Below, piece by piece: positions 53,540-64,000 of a stretch of 64,000 bases of DNA. The DNA lies in contig NEWQ02000023.1 of the NCBI GenBank assembly GCA_002869855.2, positions 2,921-66,920 on the forward strand, given 5' to 3'. This stretch comes from Nitrospira sp. CG24D (GTDB lineage: Bacteria > Nitrospirota > Nitrospiria > Nitrospirales > Nitrospiraceae). A program made the translations under genes and the position numbers. How positions within the stretch are numbered: position 1 is the first letter of the stretch; each line of letters begins with the position of its first letter. The notes beneath the pieces are model-generated. The model saw only the letters and a list, made by a program, of their open reading frames with translations, had not been told where the DNA came from and searched no databases.

Positions 53540-55522
53540 ATGAATATCCGCATACTCACACCGAGACTCATATATGGCCTGTGCCTCCTCATCGTCGGGT
53601 GCTCGACCGCGGAACGACCTCCTGCCGTGACTCAAGCGGCCGCCGAATCATCGATGGAAGTCCCGGTGATTCCAGAGGAGCCGGTTCCCGACCAGCTCGC
53701 TCCATCCGAGGGGATCGGAGCAGAGGTGCAAGAACGTGGTGTGAGATCAAAACTGTTGGGCAAAAACCTGGCCCTACTCAATGTTGCACCCGCCCAGGCC
53801 ATTACTTCGCGCGGCTTCAACGGTCGCTTTGCCAACAAGCTTCTCGTCTTGATCGACGGCCGTACGGTCTACACCCCGCTCTTCTCCGGTGTGTATTGGG
53901 ATGTCCAGGACACCATGATGGAGGACATCGACCGGATCGAAGTGATTCGGGGACCGGGCGCAACACTGTGGGGGGCCAACGCTGTCAACGGCGTCATCAA
54001 CGTCATCACCAAAAAAGCGAAGGACACCCAGGGCGGTTTATTGGTGAGCGGGGCAGGAACGGAAGAACGTGGGTTCACCGGGATACGTTATGGGACAACC
54101 CTCTCCGATCGCACGCATGTGCGGGCCTATGGAAAATTCTTTGCCCGGGACGACCAGGCCACAGCCACCGGAGATCCCGCGACCGACCCCTGGCATCAGG
54201 CTCGGGGAGGCATGCGGGTCGATCACAGCGCAGGAAACGGCGATCTCCTGACCCTACAGGGCGACTTCTACCAAGGAAAGTACCGGGAGCGCGCCACATC
54301 ACCCACGCTGACCGCGCCGTTTTCTTCGACATCCGACCTCAAAGGGCAAGTCACCGGAGGCAACCTGTTAGGACGCTGGACCCACGAGCTCTCCCCGACA
54401 TCGGGCTTTACCCTCCAGCTCTATTACGATCGCAGCGAACGCGCAACTCCTCAGCTAGCCGAAAAGCGCGACATTGCCGATATCGACTTCCAACATCATC
54501 TTGCAGTGGCCACCCGCCACAACCTCGTATGGGGATTGGGATACCGCTTCACCAACGACCAACTTCTTAATAGTCAGAACATCCAGCTCGTGCCCGCCAG
54601 CCGCGTGCTGAGTCTCTGGAGCGGTTTTGTTCAGGACGAAATCACCGTGGTGCCAAAAACCCTAACGCTCACCCTAGGCTCAAAGATCGAACACAATGAT
54701 CTCTCCGGCCTGGTCATCCAGCCCAACGGACGCCTTCGCTGGACGCCCACAGACCATCAAACGATCTGGGCCTCGGTCTCGCGCGCCGTGCGCACCCCAT
54801 CACGGGCGGAAGACGACATCCGGATCAACCATTCTACGACGCCCCCCAGTGTTGCAACAGGCGGGCTTCCCGCTCTTTCCACGTTTACGGGAAATCGTGG
54901 GTACGGAAACGAAAAAACATTGGCCTATGAACTCGGCTATCGCAATCAATTGACGGCAACGGTCTCAGCCGACATCACGACTTTCTACAACAACTACAAA
55001 GACCTTCGGACAGTAGAACCTGGTACGCCATCGGTCCAAACCGCGCCGAGCCCCCTACATCTTCAGGTCCCGCTCAATCTTGGCAACAAGTTGCGCGCTG
55101 AAACTTATGGAATCGAAGCCGTCGTCGAATGGCGCCCCATGGAGTGGTGGCGCATACAGCCTTCGTACACGTACCTATTCATGCATCTCTACACTGACCG
55201 CACCACCAGCCCTACAGCGAGCGACGCCAAAGGACAAAGCCCGGCCCATCAGGTCTCAATCAGGTCCTTGATGTCGCTTCCCCACAACATCGAATTGGAC
55301 CTCTGGGGCCGCTACGTCGATCGACTGACGACGGGACAAGTTCCCTCCTACCTCACGCTCGATCTACGTCTGGGCTGGAGACCGACCAAACAACTGGAAT
55401 TCTCGTTGGTCGGGCAAAACCTGCTGGATAACCATCGGCCGGAATTCAGCGAAACGATCCTGCCCTCCACACCGACGGAAATTCAACGGAGCGTCTATGG
55501 AAAGGTGACCTGGCGGTTCTGA
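53540..55522 (+). CDS. TonB-dependent receptor-like protein with lipoprotein-type leader and abbreviated plug
   Basis: TSRGFNGRFANKLLVLIDGRTVYTPLFSGVYWDVQDTMMEDIDRIEVIRGPGATLWGANAVNGVINVITKKA; barrel ends in VTWRF. Confidence 0.92.
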   Translation: MNIRILTPRLIYGLCLLIVGCSTAERPPAVTQAAAESSMEVPVIPEEPVPDQLAPSEGIGAEVQERGVRSKLLGKNLALLNVAPAQAITSRGFNGRFANKLLVLIDGRTVYTPLFSGVYWDVQDTMMEDIDRIEVIRGPGATLWGANAVNGVINVITKKAKDTQGGLLVSGAGTEERGFTGIRYGTTLSDRTHVRAYGKFFARDDQATATGDPATDPWHQARGGMRVDHSAGNGDLLTLQGDFYQGKYRERATSPTLTAPFSSTSDLKGQVTGGNLLGRWTHELSPTSGFTLQLYYDRSERATPQLAEKRDIADIDFQHHLAVATRHNLVWGLGYRFTNDQLLNSQNIQLVPASRVLSLWSGFVQDEITVVPKTLTLTLGSKIEHNDLSGLVIQPNGRLRWTPTDHQTIWASVSRAVRTPSRAEDDIRINHSTTPPSVATGGLPALSTFTGNRGYGNEKTLAYELGYRNQLTATVSADITTFYNNYKDLRTVEPGTPSVQTAPSPLHLQVPLNLGNKLRAETYGIEAVVEWRPMEWWRIQPSYTYLFMHLYTDRTTSPTASDAKGQSPAHQVSIRSLMSLPHNIELDLWGRYVDRLTTGQVPSYLTLDLRLGWRPTKQLEFSLVGQNLLDNHRPEFSETILPSTPTEIQRSVYGKVTWRF

Positions 55523-56112
55523 TGCGTCGACGTCGCCTGACAGATCGCCGAACAAACCACATGCGAGTGCGCCTCGCGGTGGCGGCCCTCTGCGCCATGC
55601 TCCCCTGCCTCATGAGCAACGGCATACGCGCACAGGCTCAGGAGCCCAGCGCGGAATACCAGCTCAAAGCGGCGTTCCTCTATAACTTTGCCAAGTTTGT
55701 CGAATGGCCGGCCGAGACGTTCCCGACCACGAACACCCCGGTCACAGTTTGTGCGCTCGGGAACGACCCCTTCGGCTCCAGCCTGGACGCCATCGCGGGC
55801 AAGACGGTCAGGGATCGCACACTCGTCATCAAGCGGATTCGGTCAGGCGGCGCTGTGACCGGATGCCAGGTGCTGTATGTGAGTCCGAACGAGTTGCCTC
55901 AGACCACGGACCTGCTGCGCATGGTACAGAACGCGCCGGTGCTGACCGTCTGCGACATGGACGCCTGCGCCGAGTCTGGCCTCATGCTCAACATGCGCAT
56001 GGTCGGCAACCGCGTGCAACTCGACATCAATCTCGAGGCCGTCCAGCACACGCCGCTGAAAGTCAGCTCCCAGCTCATCAAACTGACCCGCATCGTGAAA
56101 GGACAGCCCTAG
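55522..56112 (+). CDS. YfiR-family (DUF4154) protein
   Basis: [34 protein letters not shown]; start at TGATG overlap or 55561. Confidence 0.92.
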   Translation: MRRRRLTDRRTNHMRVRLAVAALCAMLPCLMSNGIRAQAQEPSAEYQLKAAFLYNFAKFVEWPAETFPTTNTPVTVCALGNDPFGSSLDAIAGKTVRDRTLVIKRIRSGGAVTGCQVLYVSPNELPQTTDLLRMVQNAPVLTVCDMDACAESGLMLNMRMVGNRVQLDINLEAVQHTPLKVSSQLIKLTRIVKGQP

Positions 56113-56113
56113 C

Positions 56114-58939
56114 ATGTGGCCTTCGTTCAAGGACTGGCCGATTCAACGCAAACTAACCGGGATGGCCCTCTTTTCAACCGGCCTCGCCTTGCTGCTGGTC
56201 CTCCTCGCGTTTGTCGTCAATGACATCGTGTCGTTCCGCAGCGCCATCGAGTCGCGTATGACTTCGTTAGCCGATGTCATCGGGACCAACAGCACTGCCG
56301 CCCTCACCTTTCAGGATCACAAGGCGGCGGCCGACACACTGGCCGCACTCCGCCAGGAACCCCATGTCTTCTTTGCCGAGATCGTGGCGGAAGATCGGAC
56401 ACCATTCGCCACCTATTTACGTCCACACGAGGCAACCGAAGTAGTCACGCCGGTCGAAATGACGCCATCCGTCCCATTGGATGAGAGGAAACAGAACCGC
56501 GTGATCGGCGACTATCTCGAAATCGTGACGCCGATTACGCTCGATGGGCACCGCATCGGCTGGTCGCTCATCCGATCAGATCTCACCGAACTCAGTCAGC
56601 GGCTGACACGCTCGATCCTGATCGCGCTGGGCATCTTTCTTTTATCAGGGCTCGTGTCCTTGGCCGTGTCACGATGGCTCCAATGCGCCATTACCGATCC
56701 GCTACTCCGCCTGGTCGCGACTACGCGCGCCGTCTCGGATACTGGAAACTACTCGCTCCGTGCTGAGACCGTCTCGCCTCACGACGAAATCGGAATCTTG
56801 GTCACAGGGTTGAATAGGATGTTGGAGCAAATCCAATCCCAGCATGAACAATTGCAGCGGCACAGAGAGGAGCTCGAGCAGGAAGTCTTACAGCGCACAG
56901 CGGAACTCGTGACAGCCAAGGACGCGGCGGAAGCCGCGAGCCAGGCCAAGTCTCAGTTCCTCGCGAATATGAGTCACGAGATCCGGACTCCCATGAACGG
57001 CGTCCTCGGCATGGCGGAATTACTGCTCAACTCCCCGCTCACCGAGAAGCAACGGCACCTCGCCGGCAGTGTGCACCGTTCAGGAACCGCCCTACTCGGG
57101 ATCATCAATGACATTTTAGACTTCTCCAAGATTGAGGCCGGCAAGCTGGAACTGGAACGGGTCGAATTCGGACTCCGAGACACGATTGAGGAGGCGGTGG
57201 AGCTCTTCGCCGAGCCGGCGGGCAAGAAAGAGGTGGAGTTGACCTGCTACATCCCCAACGACATTCCGGACAATGTCCTCGGCGATCCAGTGCGACTGCG
57301 ACAGATCCTGCTCAATCTGGTCGGGAACGCCGTAAAGTTCACCCCCGGCGGCGACGTGGCCGTCCGGGTCGCCTGTGTGAAACAGGGGATCGACGCGCTC
57401 ACGCTGAAGGTCGAGATCGCCGACACCGGCCTGGGCATCCCACCGGAGGCCCAATCACGGCTCTTCACTGCATTCTCTCAAGCTGACGGCTCCACCACCA
57501 GACGCTTTGGGGGCACCGGCCTCGGCCTCGCCATTGTCAAGCAGCTCGCGCACCTCATGGGCGGGGACGTCGGTGTCACCAGTGCACCGGGCCACGGGTC
57601 CACCTTCTGGTTCACCATCCAACTGGGGCACGGCACACCGCACGCCGCACGGGAGGCACCGGATACCCAATTCCTGCATCACACCAGAATCCTGGTCGTC
57701 GATGACAATGAGATCAATCGAGATATCTTGGAGGCCCATCTCACGGCCTTGGGAGCCGACACGATCTGCGCCGAATCCGGGGCTGCCGCCCTGGCCGTCC
57801 TGCATGACCGCGCCGGAAAGCCTCCGATCGACCTGGCCATTCTCGACATTCACATGCCCGACATGGATGGCATCATGCTCGCCCGCGCGATCAAGGCAGA
57901 TCCGGGCACCCGCCACATGACACTCCTGGCCCTCAGTTCCGTCGACAGCCAGGAACACGGGGGAGACGGCACGGCACTTGGATTTGCCGCCTGGCTCAGG
58001 AAACCCGTTCGGCAATCGCTCCTGAGAGACTGCCTGAGTCGGCTCCGGCAGGCGATGATCGATCGACCACCCGAACCGGCTCCGGCTCCGACACCAGCCA
58101 CACCACGGTCCTCTCTGGGGCGAGTCCTTCTCGTTGAAGACAATCCTATCAACCAAGAGGTCTCCGCCGGGATGCTCGATCTCATTGGATACCAGGTCAC
58201 CATCGCGGGAAACGGCAAACAGGCTCTGGCCGTTTCCGCAACAGACACCTTCGATCTCATTCTCATGGATTGCCAGATGCCGGTCATGGACGGATTCACG
58301 GCTACGGCGAGGATTCGCGATCGAGAACAGCAGACGCACGTCGCGCGAATCCCGATCATCGCCCTCACCGCCAATGCCATGGACGGTGATCGCGAACATT
58401 GTCTGGAAGCAGGAATGGATGACTATCTGAGTAAACCCTTTTCTCAACAGGCCCTGGCGGACCTACTCTCCCGCTGGTACGTGGACCGGAATCAGCCCCA
58501 CACCCCAGGTAGCCACACTAAGGAGATCACACCTGGCGACTGCGAGAATCGCCCATCAACGACGCCACGTGCGACCCAGATCGACCGCACCGCATGGGCA
58601 ACCATCACCGCCCTCCAACGACCGGGGAAGCCCAATCTGCTGCACAAGACGATCGGCCTGTATCTCACCAGTTCTCAAGCGCAGATCGACGGGCTTCGTC
58701 AGGCTCGTCAGGAAGGGAATTCCCACGCCATGATCGTCCCGGCCCACACGCTGAAATCATCGAGTGCCATGCTCGGCGCCACCCGACTGGCCGAACTGGC
58801 CGGGCAGATCGAGAGCGCCTGTAGAGACGGACAGGGAACAGAGGCGGCGGCACTAATCCCAGGCCTAGAACACGAATACCAGCAGGTGTGCAGCATTTTT
58901 CATCAGGAACTCTCTCAAGCAGCCAAGGAGGCAGCATGA
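56114..58939 (+). CDS. Hybrid sensor histidine kinase (CHASE8-like sensor, HAMP, HisKA, HATPase, two REC, Hpt)
   Basis: [36 protein letters not shown]; two REC domains; [13 protein letters not shown] Hpt motif. Confidence 0.95.
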   Translation: MWPSFKDWPIQRKLTGMALFSTGLALLLVLLAFVVNDIVSFRSAIESRMTSLADVIGTNSTAALTFQDHKAAADTLAALRQEPHVFFAEIVAEDRTPFATYLRPHEATEVVTPVEMTPSVPLDERKQNRVIGDYLEIVTPITLDGHRIGWSLIRSDLTELSQRLTRSILIALGIFLLSGLVSLAVSRWLQCAITDPLLRLVATTRAVSDTGNYSLRAETVSPHDEIGILVTGLNRMLEQIQSQHEQLQRHREELEQEVLQRTAELVTAKDAAEAASQAKSQFLANMSHEIRTPMNGVLGMAELLLNSPLTEKQRHLAGSVHRSGTALLGIINDILDFSKIEAGKLELERVEFGLRDTIEEAVELFAEPAGKKEVELTCYIPNDIPDNVLGDPVRLRQILLNLVGNAVKFTPGGDVAVRVACVKQGIDALTLKVEIADTGLGIPPEAQSRLFTAFSQADGSTTRRFGGTGLGLAIVKQLAHLMGGDVGVTSAPGHGSTFWFTIQLGHGTPHAAREAPDTQFLHHTRILVVDDNEINRDILEAHLTALGADTICAESGAAALAVLHDRAGKPPIDLAILDIHMPDMDGIMLARAIKADPGTRHMTLLALSSVDSQEHGGDGTALGFAAWLRKPVRQSLLRDCLSRLRQAMIDRPPEPAPAPTPATPRSSLGRVLLVEDNPINQEVSAGMLDLIGYQVTIAGNGKQALAVSATDTFDLILMDCQMPVMDGFTATARIRDREQQTHVARIPIIALTANAMDGDREHCLEAGMDDYLSKPFSQQALADLLSRWYVDRNQPHTPGSHTKEITPGDCENRPSTTPRATQIDRTAWATITALQRPGKPNLLHKTIGLYLTSSQAQIDGLRQARQEGNSHAMIVPAHTLKSSSAMLGATRLAELAGQIESACRDGQGTEAAALIPGLEHEYQQVCSIFHQELSQAAKEAA

Positions 58940-60078
58940 AGCTCTCGACCTTTACCTATCCCGCATCCCATCCAACCCCGATCGCGAGCCATCCTCTCAG
59001 GGATCCCGCACGGACACTCGTCATTGTGTTCGGCCCGTCGCACTTGCTGGATGCGCCTGGCCCCATCCAAACCGTCCTCGCCGCCTACGCCGGCGCCGCG
59101 GCCGTCGGCTGCTCCAGCTCAGGGGAAATTTTCGGCACACAGGTGCAGGACGACACCCTGGTCGTCGGACTCTTGGAGTTCGACTCGACCACCGTCCGCA
59201 CCGCGTCGGCTCATGTCACGGATCCAGGCCATTCCTTCGATGCGGCACAGGCCCTTGCCAAGCAATTGATGGATCCCGCACTCCGCGGCATCCTGGTGCT
59301 CTCCGATGGACTGGGCGTGAACGGGAGCGAACTGATTCGCGGACTGAACGCAGTGCTCCCGCCACAGGTGGTGGTCTCGGGGGGATTGGCCGGCGACGGC
59401 GACCGGTTCAAACGAACGTGGGTGGTAAAAGACGGACTTCCCGTATCCGGTCATGTCACAGCCGTCGGGTTCTACGGCTCCGCCATCCGGCTCACCCACG
59501 GATCCAAGGGCGGGTGGGACCTTTTCGGACCGGAACGACTCATCACCCGTTCGCACGGGAACGTGCTCTATGAACTGAACCAACGGCCGGCACTCCAACT
59601 CTACAAAGACTACTTAGGCGAGCTCGCCGGCGGACTCCCCGGTACCGCGCTTCACTTCCCCCTCGCGATCCGGCAGATGCAACAAGAGGCCAAACGTCTG
59701 GTCCGCACGATCCTCGCCGTCGACGAGGACGCTCAATCCCTCACGTTCGCAGGCGATATGCCGGAAGGAGCCTATGCCCAATTCATGCGGGCCAACTTCG
59801 ACCGCTTGATTCAAGGCGCCTCCGACGCCGCAACGCTGGCGGCCGCACCGGGCACGGCATCTTCTCCAACCCTCTCGATTGCCATCAGCTGCGTCGGACG
59901 GCGCCTCGTGCTGGGCGAGCGGACTGAAGAGGAAGTCGAGGCGGCCTTTGACGTGTTGCCGAAAGGCGCGGCACAGATCGGGTTCTACTCTTACGGCGAA
60001 ATCTCCCCCTACGCCACAGGACACTGCGACTTGCACAATCAGACCATGACCTTGACTACGATTTCAGAGGCCGCCTGA
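58936..60078 (+). CDS. FIST-domain signal transduction protein
   Basis: [70 protein letters not shown] overlap with the upstream gene. Confidence 0.93.
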   Translation: MKLSTFTYPASHPTPIASHPLRDPARTLVIVFGPSHLLDAPGPIQTVLAAYAGAAAVGCSSSGEIFGTQVQDDTLVVGLLEFDSTTVRTASAHVTDPGHSFDAAQALAKQLMDPALRGILVLSDGLGVNGSELIRGLNAVLPPQVVVSGGLAGDGDRFKRTWVVKDGLPVSGHVTAVGFYGSAIRLTHGSKGGWDLFGPERLITRSHGNVLYELNQRPALQLYKDYLGELAGGLPGTALHFPLAIRQMQQEAKRLVRTILAVDEDAQSLTFAGDMPEGAYAQFMRANFDRLIQGASDAATLAAAPGTASSPTLSIAISCVGRRLVLGERTEEEVEAAFDVLPKGAAQIGFYSYGEISPYATGHCDLHNQTMTLTTISEAA

Positions 60079-60086
60079 GATTGACG

Positions 60087-63000
60087 ATGCACCCACTGCT
60101 ACAACGACAACTCAAGCGCCTGGGCCTCGATCCGGCGAATTGCCCGACGGACCTGGCAGGCTGGCACGCCATGTTGGAGCGCGCCAGTCAAAGCTATGTC
60201 GAGAACGATCAAGGCCGGGCTCTGTTAGAGCAATCGCTTGACGTCACCTCGCGGGAAATGCAGGGGCTGTATGAAGACCTCCGTCGATCCGGAGAAACAG
60301 AACTGGCGAAAGAGCGGAACAAACTGGAAGCCGTTCTCCATTCACTCGGCGACGGACTCTGCGTCGTTGACGCGCAGTGGAAGATCGTCCGCCTGAATCC
60401 GCAGGCCGAAGAGTTGTTCGGCCTGCCCCTGGCCAGGCTGGCAGGCCAGCCGGTGTACCACTTCCTTTCGCCGGGCCCCGAAGAGTTCAGCCACGAATGC
60501 CTCATCACAGACGCCTCGATCCCGCCGCTCGAGCAAGGCCTCCCCTTCCGGACCAATGACGGCATTCTCGTGAGAGGCGACGGCCAGATGACGCCCATCT
60601 CGCTGGTGGTCACCCCCGTCGCAACCGACGGCGTGGTAAGCGGCGCGGTGCTGGTCTTCCGGGACATCACGGCTCAGAACCGAGCGGAGGAACAGCGGAG
60701 GGAAAGTGCGGCGCTGCTCCGCCGGGTGCAGGCCGGGCTGCTGGAATTAGCGACGAATGCAGACCTGTATCGCGGAGAGCGCTCCGGCGCCTTCCACGTC
60801 ATTACGCGGGTCGCCTCGCAAAGTCTCCGCGTGGCCCGCGCCAGTATCTGGTTTTTCACGGAGGCCCACGCAGCCATTCGCTGCGCCGACCTATACGAGC
60901 AGTCGACCGACACTCATTCCAGTGGAACTGAACTTCCCGCCACGGCCTTCCCTCGATATTTCTCGGCGCTGGCCACGGAGGATGTCATCGTCGCCAACCA
61001 GGCCCAGACCGATCCCAAGACATCCGAATTCGCAGCCAGCTATCTCGTCCCCTTGGGCATCACCTCCATGCTGGACGTGCCTATCCGGGCTGAAGGCAAG
61101 ATGGTCGGCGTCATCTGCCATGAACACATCGGTCCGGCCAGAACTTGGACCGCGGAAGAACAGCAATTCGCCACCTCGGTCGCCAATACCGTTTCGCTGG
61201 TCCTTGAAACCGTCGACCGACGCAAGGCAGAGCATGAAACTGAGCGCACCAAAGACTTCCTCAATTCGGTCGTCGAACATTTACCCATTATGGTGTTCGT
61301 AAAAGATGCAAAAGAACTCCGGTTCATCCGTTGGAATAAAGCGGCGGAAGACGTGACCGGATTCACGCGAGAAAGCGTCATTGGCAAATCGGACTATGAT
61401 TTCTTCCCTCATGACGAAGCAACTTATTTCACACAGAAAGACCGTGAGGTGATTGAGTCGCGCAGTCTACGCGATATCCCTGAAGAGCCCCTTGCCACCG
61501 GTCATCGCGGCATCCGTCTTCTCCATACGCGCAAGATTCCCATCCTGAACAAAAACGGCCAACCAGAATACCTCCTGGGCATTTCCGAAGACATCACTGA
61601 GCGAAAGCAAGGTGAAGCAGCCTTGCGTACGGCCAAGGAGGCGGCGGAGTCCGCGAGCATCGCAAAGTCACAATTTCTCGCCAACATGAGCCACGAAATC
61701 CGGACTCCCATGAACGGGGTCCTCGGACTAGCGGCACTCTTGCGGCAAACCCCCCTAAGCCCCAAGCAGCAACGTCTGACGGACACGATCGTGCGATCCG
61801 GCAACTCGCTTCTGGATATCATCAACGACATTCTCGACTTTTCGAAGATCGAAGCCGGCAAGCTGGAGCTGGAACACACCGACTTCCACCTGCGCATCCT
61901 CGTGGACGACGTGCTCGAATTATTTGCGGCCCCCGCGCATCAGAAGCATCTGGAACTCATTGCCGATATCGCCGACAGCGTCCCCGCCTTTGTGAAAGGG
62001 GACCCGGCCAGGCTCCGCCAGATTCTGATCAACCTGATCGGCAATGCCATCAAGTTCACCGCTCAAGGAGAAGTGGTCGTGAGCATCGTCAGTATCGCCG
62101 ACGGGATAGACCAATCGGTCCTCTGCTTCTCGGTCAAAGACTCCGGCATCGGCATCACCCCCGACGCGTTGCGCAGTATTTTCCAACCGTTTGCACAAGC
62201 CGATGGATCGACGACGAGAAAATACGGCGGCACCGGACTCGGGCTCGCCATTGCCAAACAGCTCGTCACCTTCATGGGAGGCGAAATCTGGGCTGAGAGC
62301 CAGATGGGAACAGGAGCCACCTTCCTCTTTACCGTGCATCTCGCCCATTCTCACCTGGGCAATACAAGCGCGCTGGATTCGAAACAGGCCTTGCCGAACC
62401 AGCGCGTCCTGGTCGTAGACGACAGTCCCACCGCCCGCCTCACGCTGGACCGCCAGCTGCGAAACTGGGGGGTCACCTCCACAGTCGCCGAATCAGGCCC
62501 AGCTGCGGTACAACTCCTCGCCAATGCGGTACAAGACGGTCTCCCCTACGACACCGTCGTGCTCGATCTCGATATGCCCGGCATGAACGGACTCGACACC
62601 GTTCACGCTATCCGTGACACACTCCGGCACCATCACCCCCGCGTGATTCTCATGACCACGGTCGAACGTGTGGACGCAGCGGAAGACCACACCGGGCTGA
62701 TCGCAGCCACTCTCACGAAGCCCTTAAGGCCCTCCGACCTTCACCGTGCCCTCTCCGGACAGGCCGTCATGGTCTCCTCATCCCCTCGCCATCACGAGCA
62801 GGAAGAACGGACCCCCGCCAAGCTGCAGGGCTCGATCCTGCTCGCTGAGGACAACGCCGTGAACCAAGAAGTGACCCTGGGCATGCTGGAGGTGCTTGGC
62901 TGTACCGCCACGGCTGTTGAGAACGGACGACGCGCCATCGAGTTGCTTGCCAGCCGGCCCTTCTCGGTAATCCTCATGGATTGCCAGATGCCGGAGATGG

Positions 63001-63635
63001 ATGGATTTGAAGCCACCCGCGCGATCCGCCGGCAGGAACAGAATACTGGTACAAGGATTCCGATCGTGGCCCTTACGGCCCATGCCCTGCAGGGTGATCG
63101 AGAACTCTGCCTGGCGGCTGGCATGGACGACTACCTCAGCAAACCGTTCACGATCGAACAGATGGAAGCCGTGCTCTCCCGATGGCTGCCATCGACGGCG
63201 ACCCCTCCGCCGACTGACTCTTCCCCGGCAGAGAGCGCTCCGTCACCGACTTTGGCGCCTCAATCCAGCGGATCTCCTGTAGATCCAAAGAGTTGGGACA
63301 GCATCACCAGCCTCCAGCGCCCCGGACAACCTGACCTGCTTGCGAAAGTCATCGGCCTCTATCTCAAGGATTCGCAGGGATTGGTCGATAAGATACTGGC
63401 GGCCACGGCAGGGAAGGATTTCGCCTCTCTGCGGGACACTGCCCATAGTTTGAAATCGCGCAGTGCGACGCTGGGAGCCTGGCAGGTCGCCGACCTTTGC
63501 AAACAGTTGGAAACAGGTGCACGCGAGCAGACCTTAGCCTGGACAGAAGCCGAACGGCTGGCGAAGCAGTTACAACGGACCTTCATCGCAACGTGCGCGA
63601 TCTTTGAAGGTGAACGACAGAGGAGAGCGGCGTAA
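60087..63635 (+). CDS. Hybrid sensor histidine kinase (PAS, GAF, PAS, HisKA, HATPase, two REC, Hpt)
   Basis: [61 protein letters not shown]. Confidence 0.95.
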   Translation: MHPLLQRQLKRLGLDPANCPTDLAGWHAMLERASQSYVENDQGRALLEQSLDVTSREMQGLYEDLRRSGETELAKERNKLEAVLHSLGDGLCVVDAQWKIVRLNPQAEELFGLPLARLAGQPVYHFLSPGPEEFSHECLITDASIPPLEQGLPFRTNDGILVRGDGQMTPISLVVTPVATDGVVSGAVLVFRDITAQNRAEEQRRESAALLRRVQAGLLELATNADLYRGERSGAFHVITRVASQSLRVARASIWFFTEAHAAIRCADLYEQSTDTHSSGTELPATAFPRYFSALATEDVIVANQAQTDPKTSEFAASYLVPLGITSMLDVPIRAEGKMVGVICHEHIGPARTWTAEEQQFATSVANTVSLVLETVDRRKAEHETERTKDFLNSVVEHLPIMVFVKDAKELRFIRWNKAAEDVTGFTRESVIGKSDYDFFPHDEATYFTQKDREVIESRSLRDIPEEPLATGHRGIRLLHTRKIPILNKNGQPEYLLGISEDITERKQGEAALRTAKEAAESASIAKSQFLANMSHEIRTPMNGVLGLAALLRQTPLSPKQQRLTDTIVRSGNSLLDIINDILDFSKIEAGKLELEHTDFHLRILVDDVLELFAAPAHQKHLELIADIADSVPAFVKGDPARLRQILINLIGNAIKFTAQGEVVVSIVSIADGIDQSVLCFSVKDSGIGITPDALRSIFQPFAQADGSTTRKYGGTGLGLAIAKQLVTFMGGEIWAESQMGTGATFLFTVHLAHSHLGNTSALDSKQALPNQRVLVVDDSPTARLTLDRQLRNWGVTSTVAESGPAAVQLLANAVQDGLPYDTVVLDLDMPGMNGLDTVHAIRDTLRHHHPRVILMTTVERVDAAEDHTGLIAATLTKPLRPSDLHRALSGQAVMVSSSPRHHEQEERTPAKLQGSILLAEDNAVNQEVTLGMLEVLGCTATAVENGRRAIELLASRPFSVILMDCQMPEMDGFEATRAIRRQEQNTGTRIPIVALTAHALQGDRELCLAAGMDDYLSKPFTIEQMEAVLSRWLPSTATPPPTDSSPAESAPSPTLAPQSSGSPVDPKSWDSITSLQRPGQPDLLAKVIGLYLKDSQGLVDKILAATAGKDFASLRDTAHSLKSRSATLGAWQVADLCKQLETGAREQTLAWTEAERLAKQLQRTFIATCAIFEGERQRRAA

Positions 63636-64000
63636 ATGAACTCCACCCCACTGGCCCTGATTGTTGACGACGACATCACCTTACGCGTCCTCGCGCGGGA
63701 AGCGCTGGAACAAACCGGCTGCCGGGTCGAGGACGCCGCGACAGGACAGGAAGCCCTCAACGCCTTTCAACGAGAGACGCCCGACATTATCCTCCTGGAC
63801 GTCGTTATGCCGGGAATGGACGGGTTTGCCACTTGCGCGGCACTCCGGAAGCTGCCCGGCGGGGCTTCCGTACCGATCCTCATCATGACTGGTCTCGACG
63901 ATGTGAAGTCCATCGCCACCGCCTATGATGCCGGCGCGACCGACTTTGTGACGAAGCCCTGGAACGCCCTCGTGCTCAGTCACCGTGTCCGCTACATGCT
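63636..64000 (+). CDS. Response regulator, partial (runs off the window)
   Basis: MNSTPLALIVDDDITLRVLAREALEQTGCRVEDA...DIILLDVVMPGMDGFATC...FVTKPWN; no stop before the window end. Confidence 0.92.
   Translation, partial: MNSTPLALIVDDDITLRVLAREALEQTGCRVEDAATGQEALNAFQRETPDIILLDVVMPGMDGFATCAALRKLPGGASVPILIMTGLDDVKSIATAYDAGATDFVTKPWNALVLSHRVRYM

Noticed and set aside
53800-53823. TSRGFNG in the TonB receptor as another copy of the cluster motif
   Set aside because: This is a normal conserved plug segment in many TonB-dependent receptors, so it was not counted.
57455-58447. 330-aa minus-strand ORF inside the hybrid kinase
   Set aside because: Antisense to a clear histidine kinase/REC coding region; no independent support.

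Overview
The window is about 64 kb of GC-rich bacterial chromosome. A Nitrospira-like origin is suggested by a reductive TCA (rTCA) gene cluster with ATP-citrate lyase, but this is inference only. (1) 0-13 kb, minus strand: sucD, a lipoprotein, sucC, a fumarate reductase/succinate dehydrogenase flavoprotein and Fe-S protein, a monomeric isocitrate dehydrogenase, aconitase, and aclA and aclB. (2) 13-37 kb: mixed housekeeping and signalling genes, including mutM, a dual-specificity phosphatase, an Rsm22-like methyltransferase, msrB, a DUF4139 protein, a hybrid histidine kinase, an HD-GYP protein, a RuBisCO-like protein (form IV), a c-di-GMP-I (GEMM)-like riboswitch in front of an orphan flagellar rod-like gene, a radical SAM protein, a 1-Cys peroxiredoxin, a DUF748 protein and tRNA-Arg(TCT). 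(3) 37.5-64 kb: one long run of genes all on the plus strand. It holds a WD40-caspase protein, a YncE-like propeller, a FecR-like protein, about a dozen small secreted proteins, a DsbA-like protein, an S1 serine protease, an atypical TonB-dependent receptor, a YfiR-like protein, two hybrid histidine kinases flanking a FIST protein, and a response regulator cut by the window edge. The most notable observation is a short protein motif, [VI]-[MQ]-[SER]-R-[GA]-[VILF], seen as VMSRGIE or VQERGV. It recurs in at least seven otherwise unrelated exported proteins of this block, including at both ends of the protease and at the N-terminus of a TonB receptor that seems to lack the first half of its plug domain. 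This could mark an undescribed envelope processing, sorting or sensing system.
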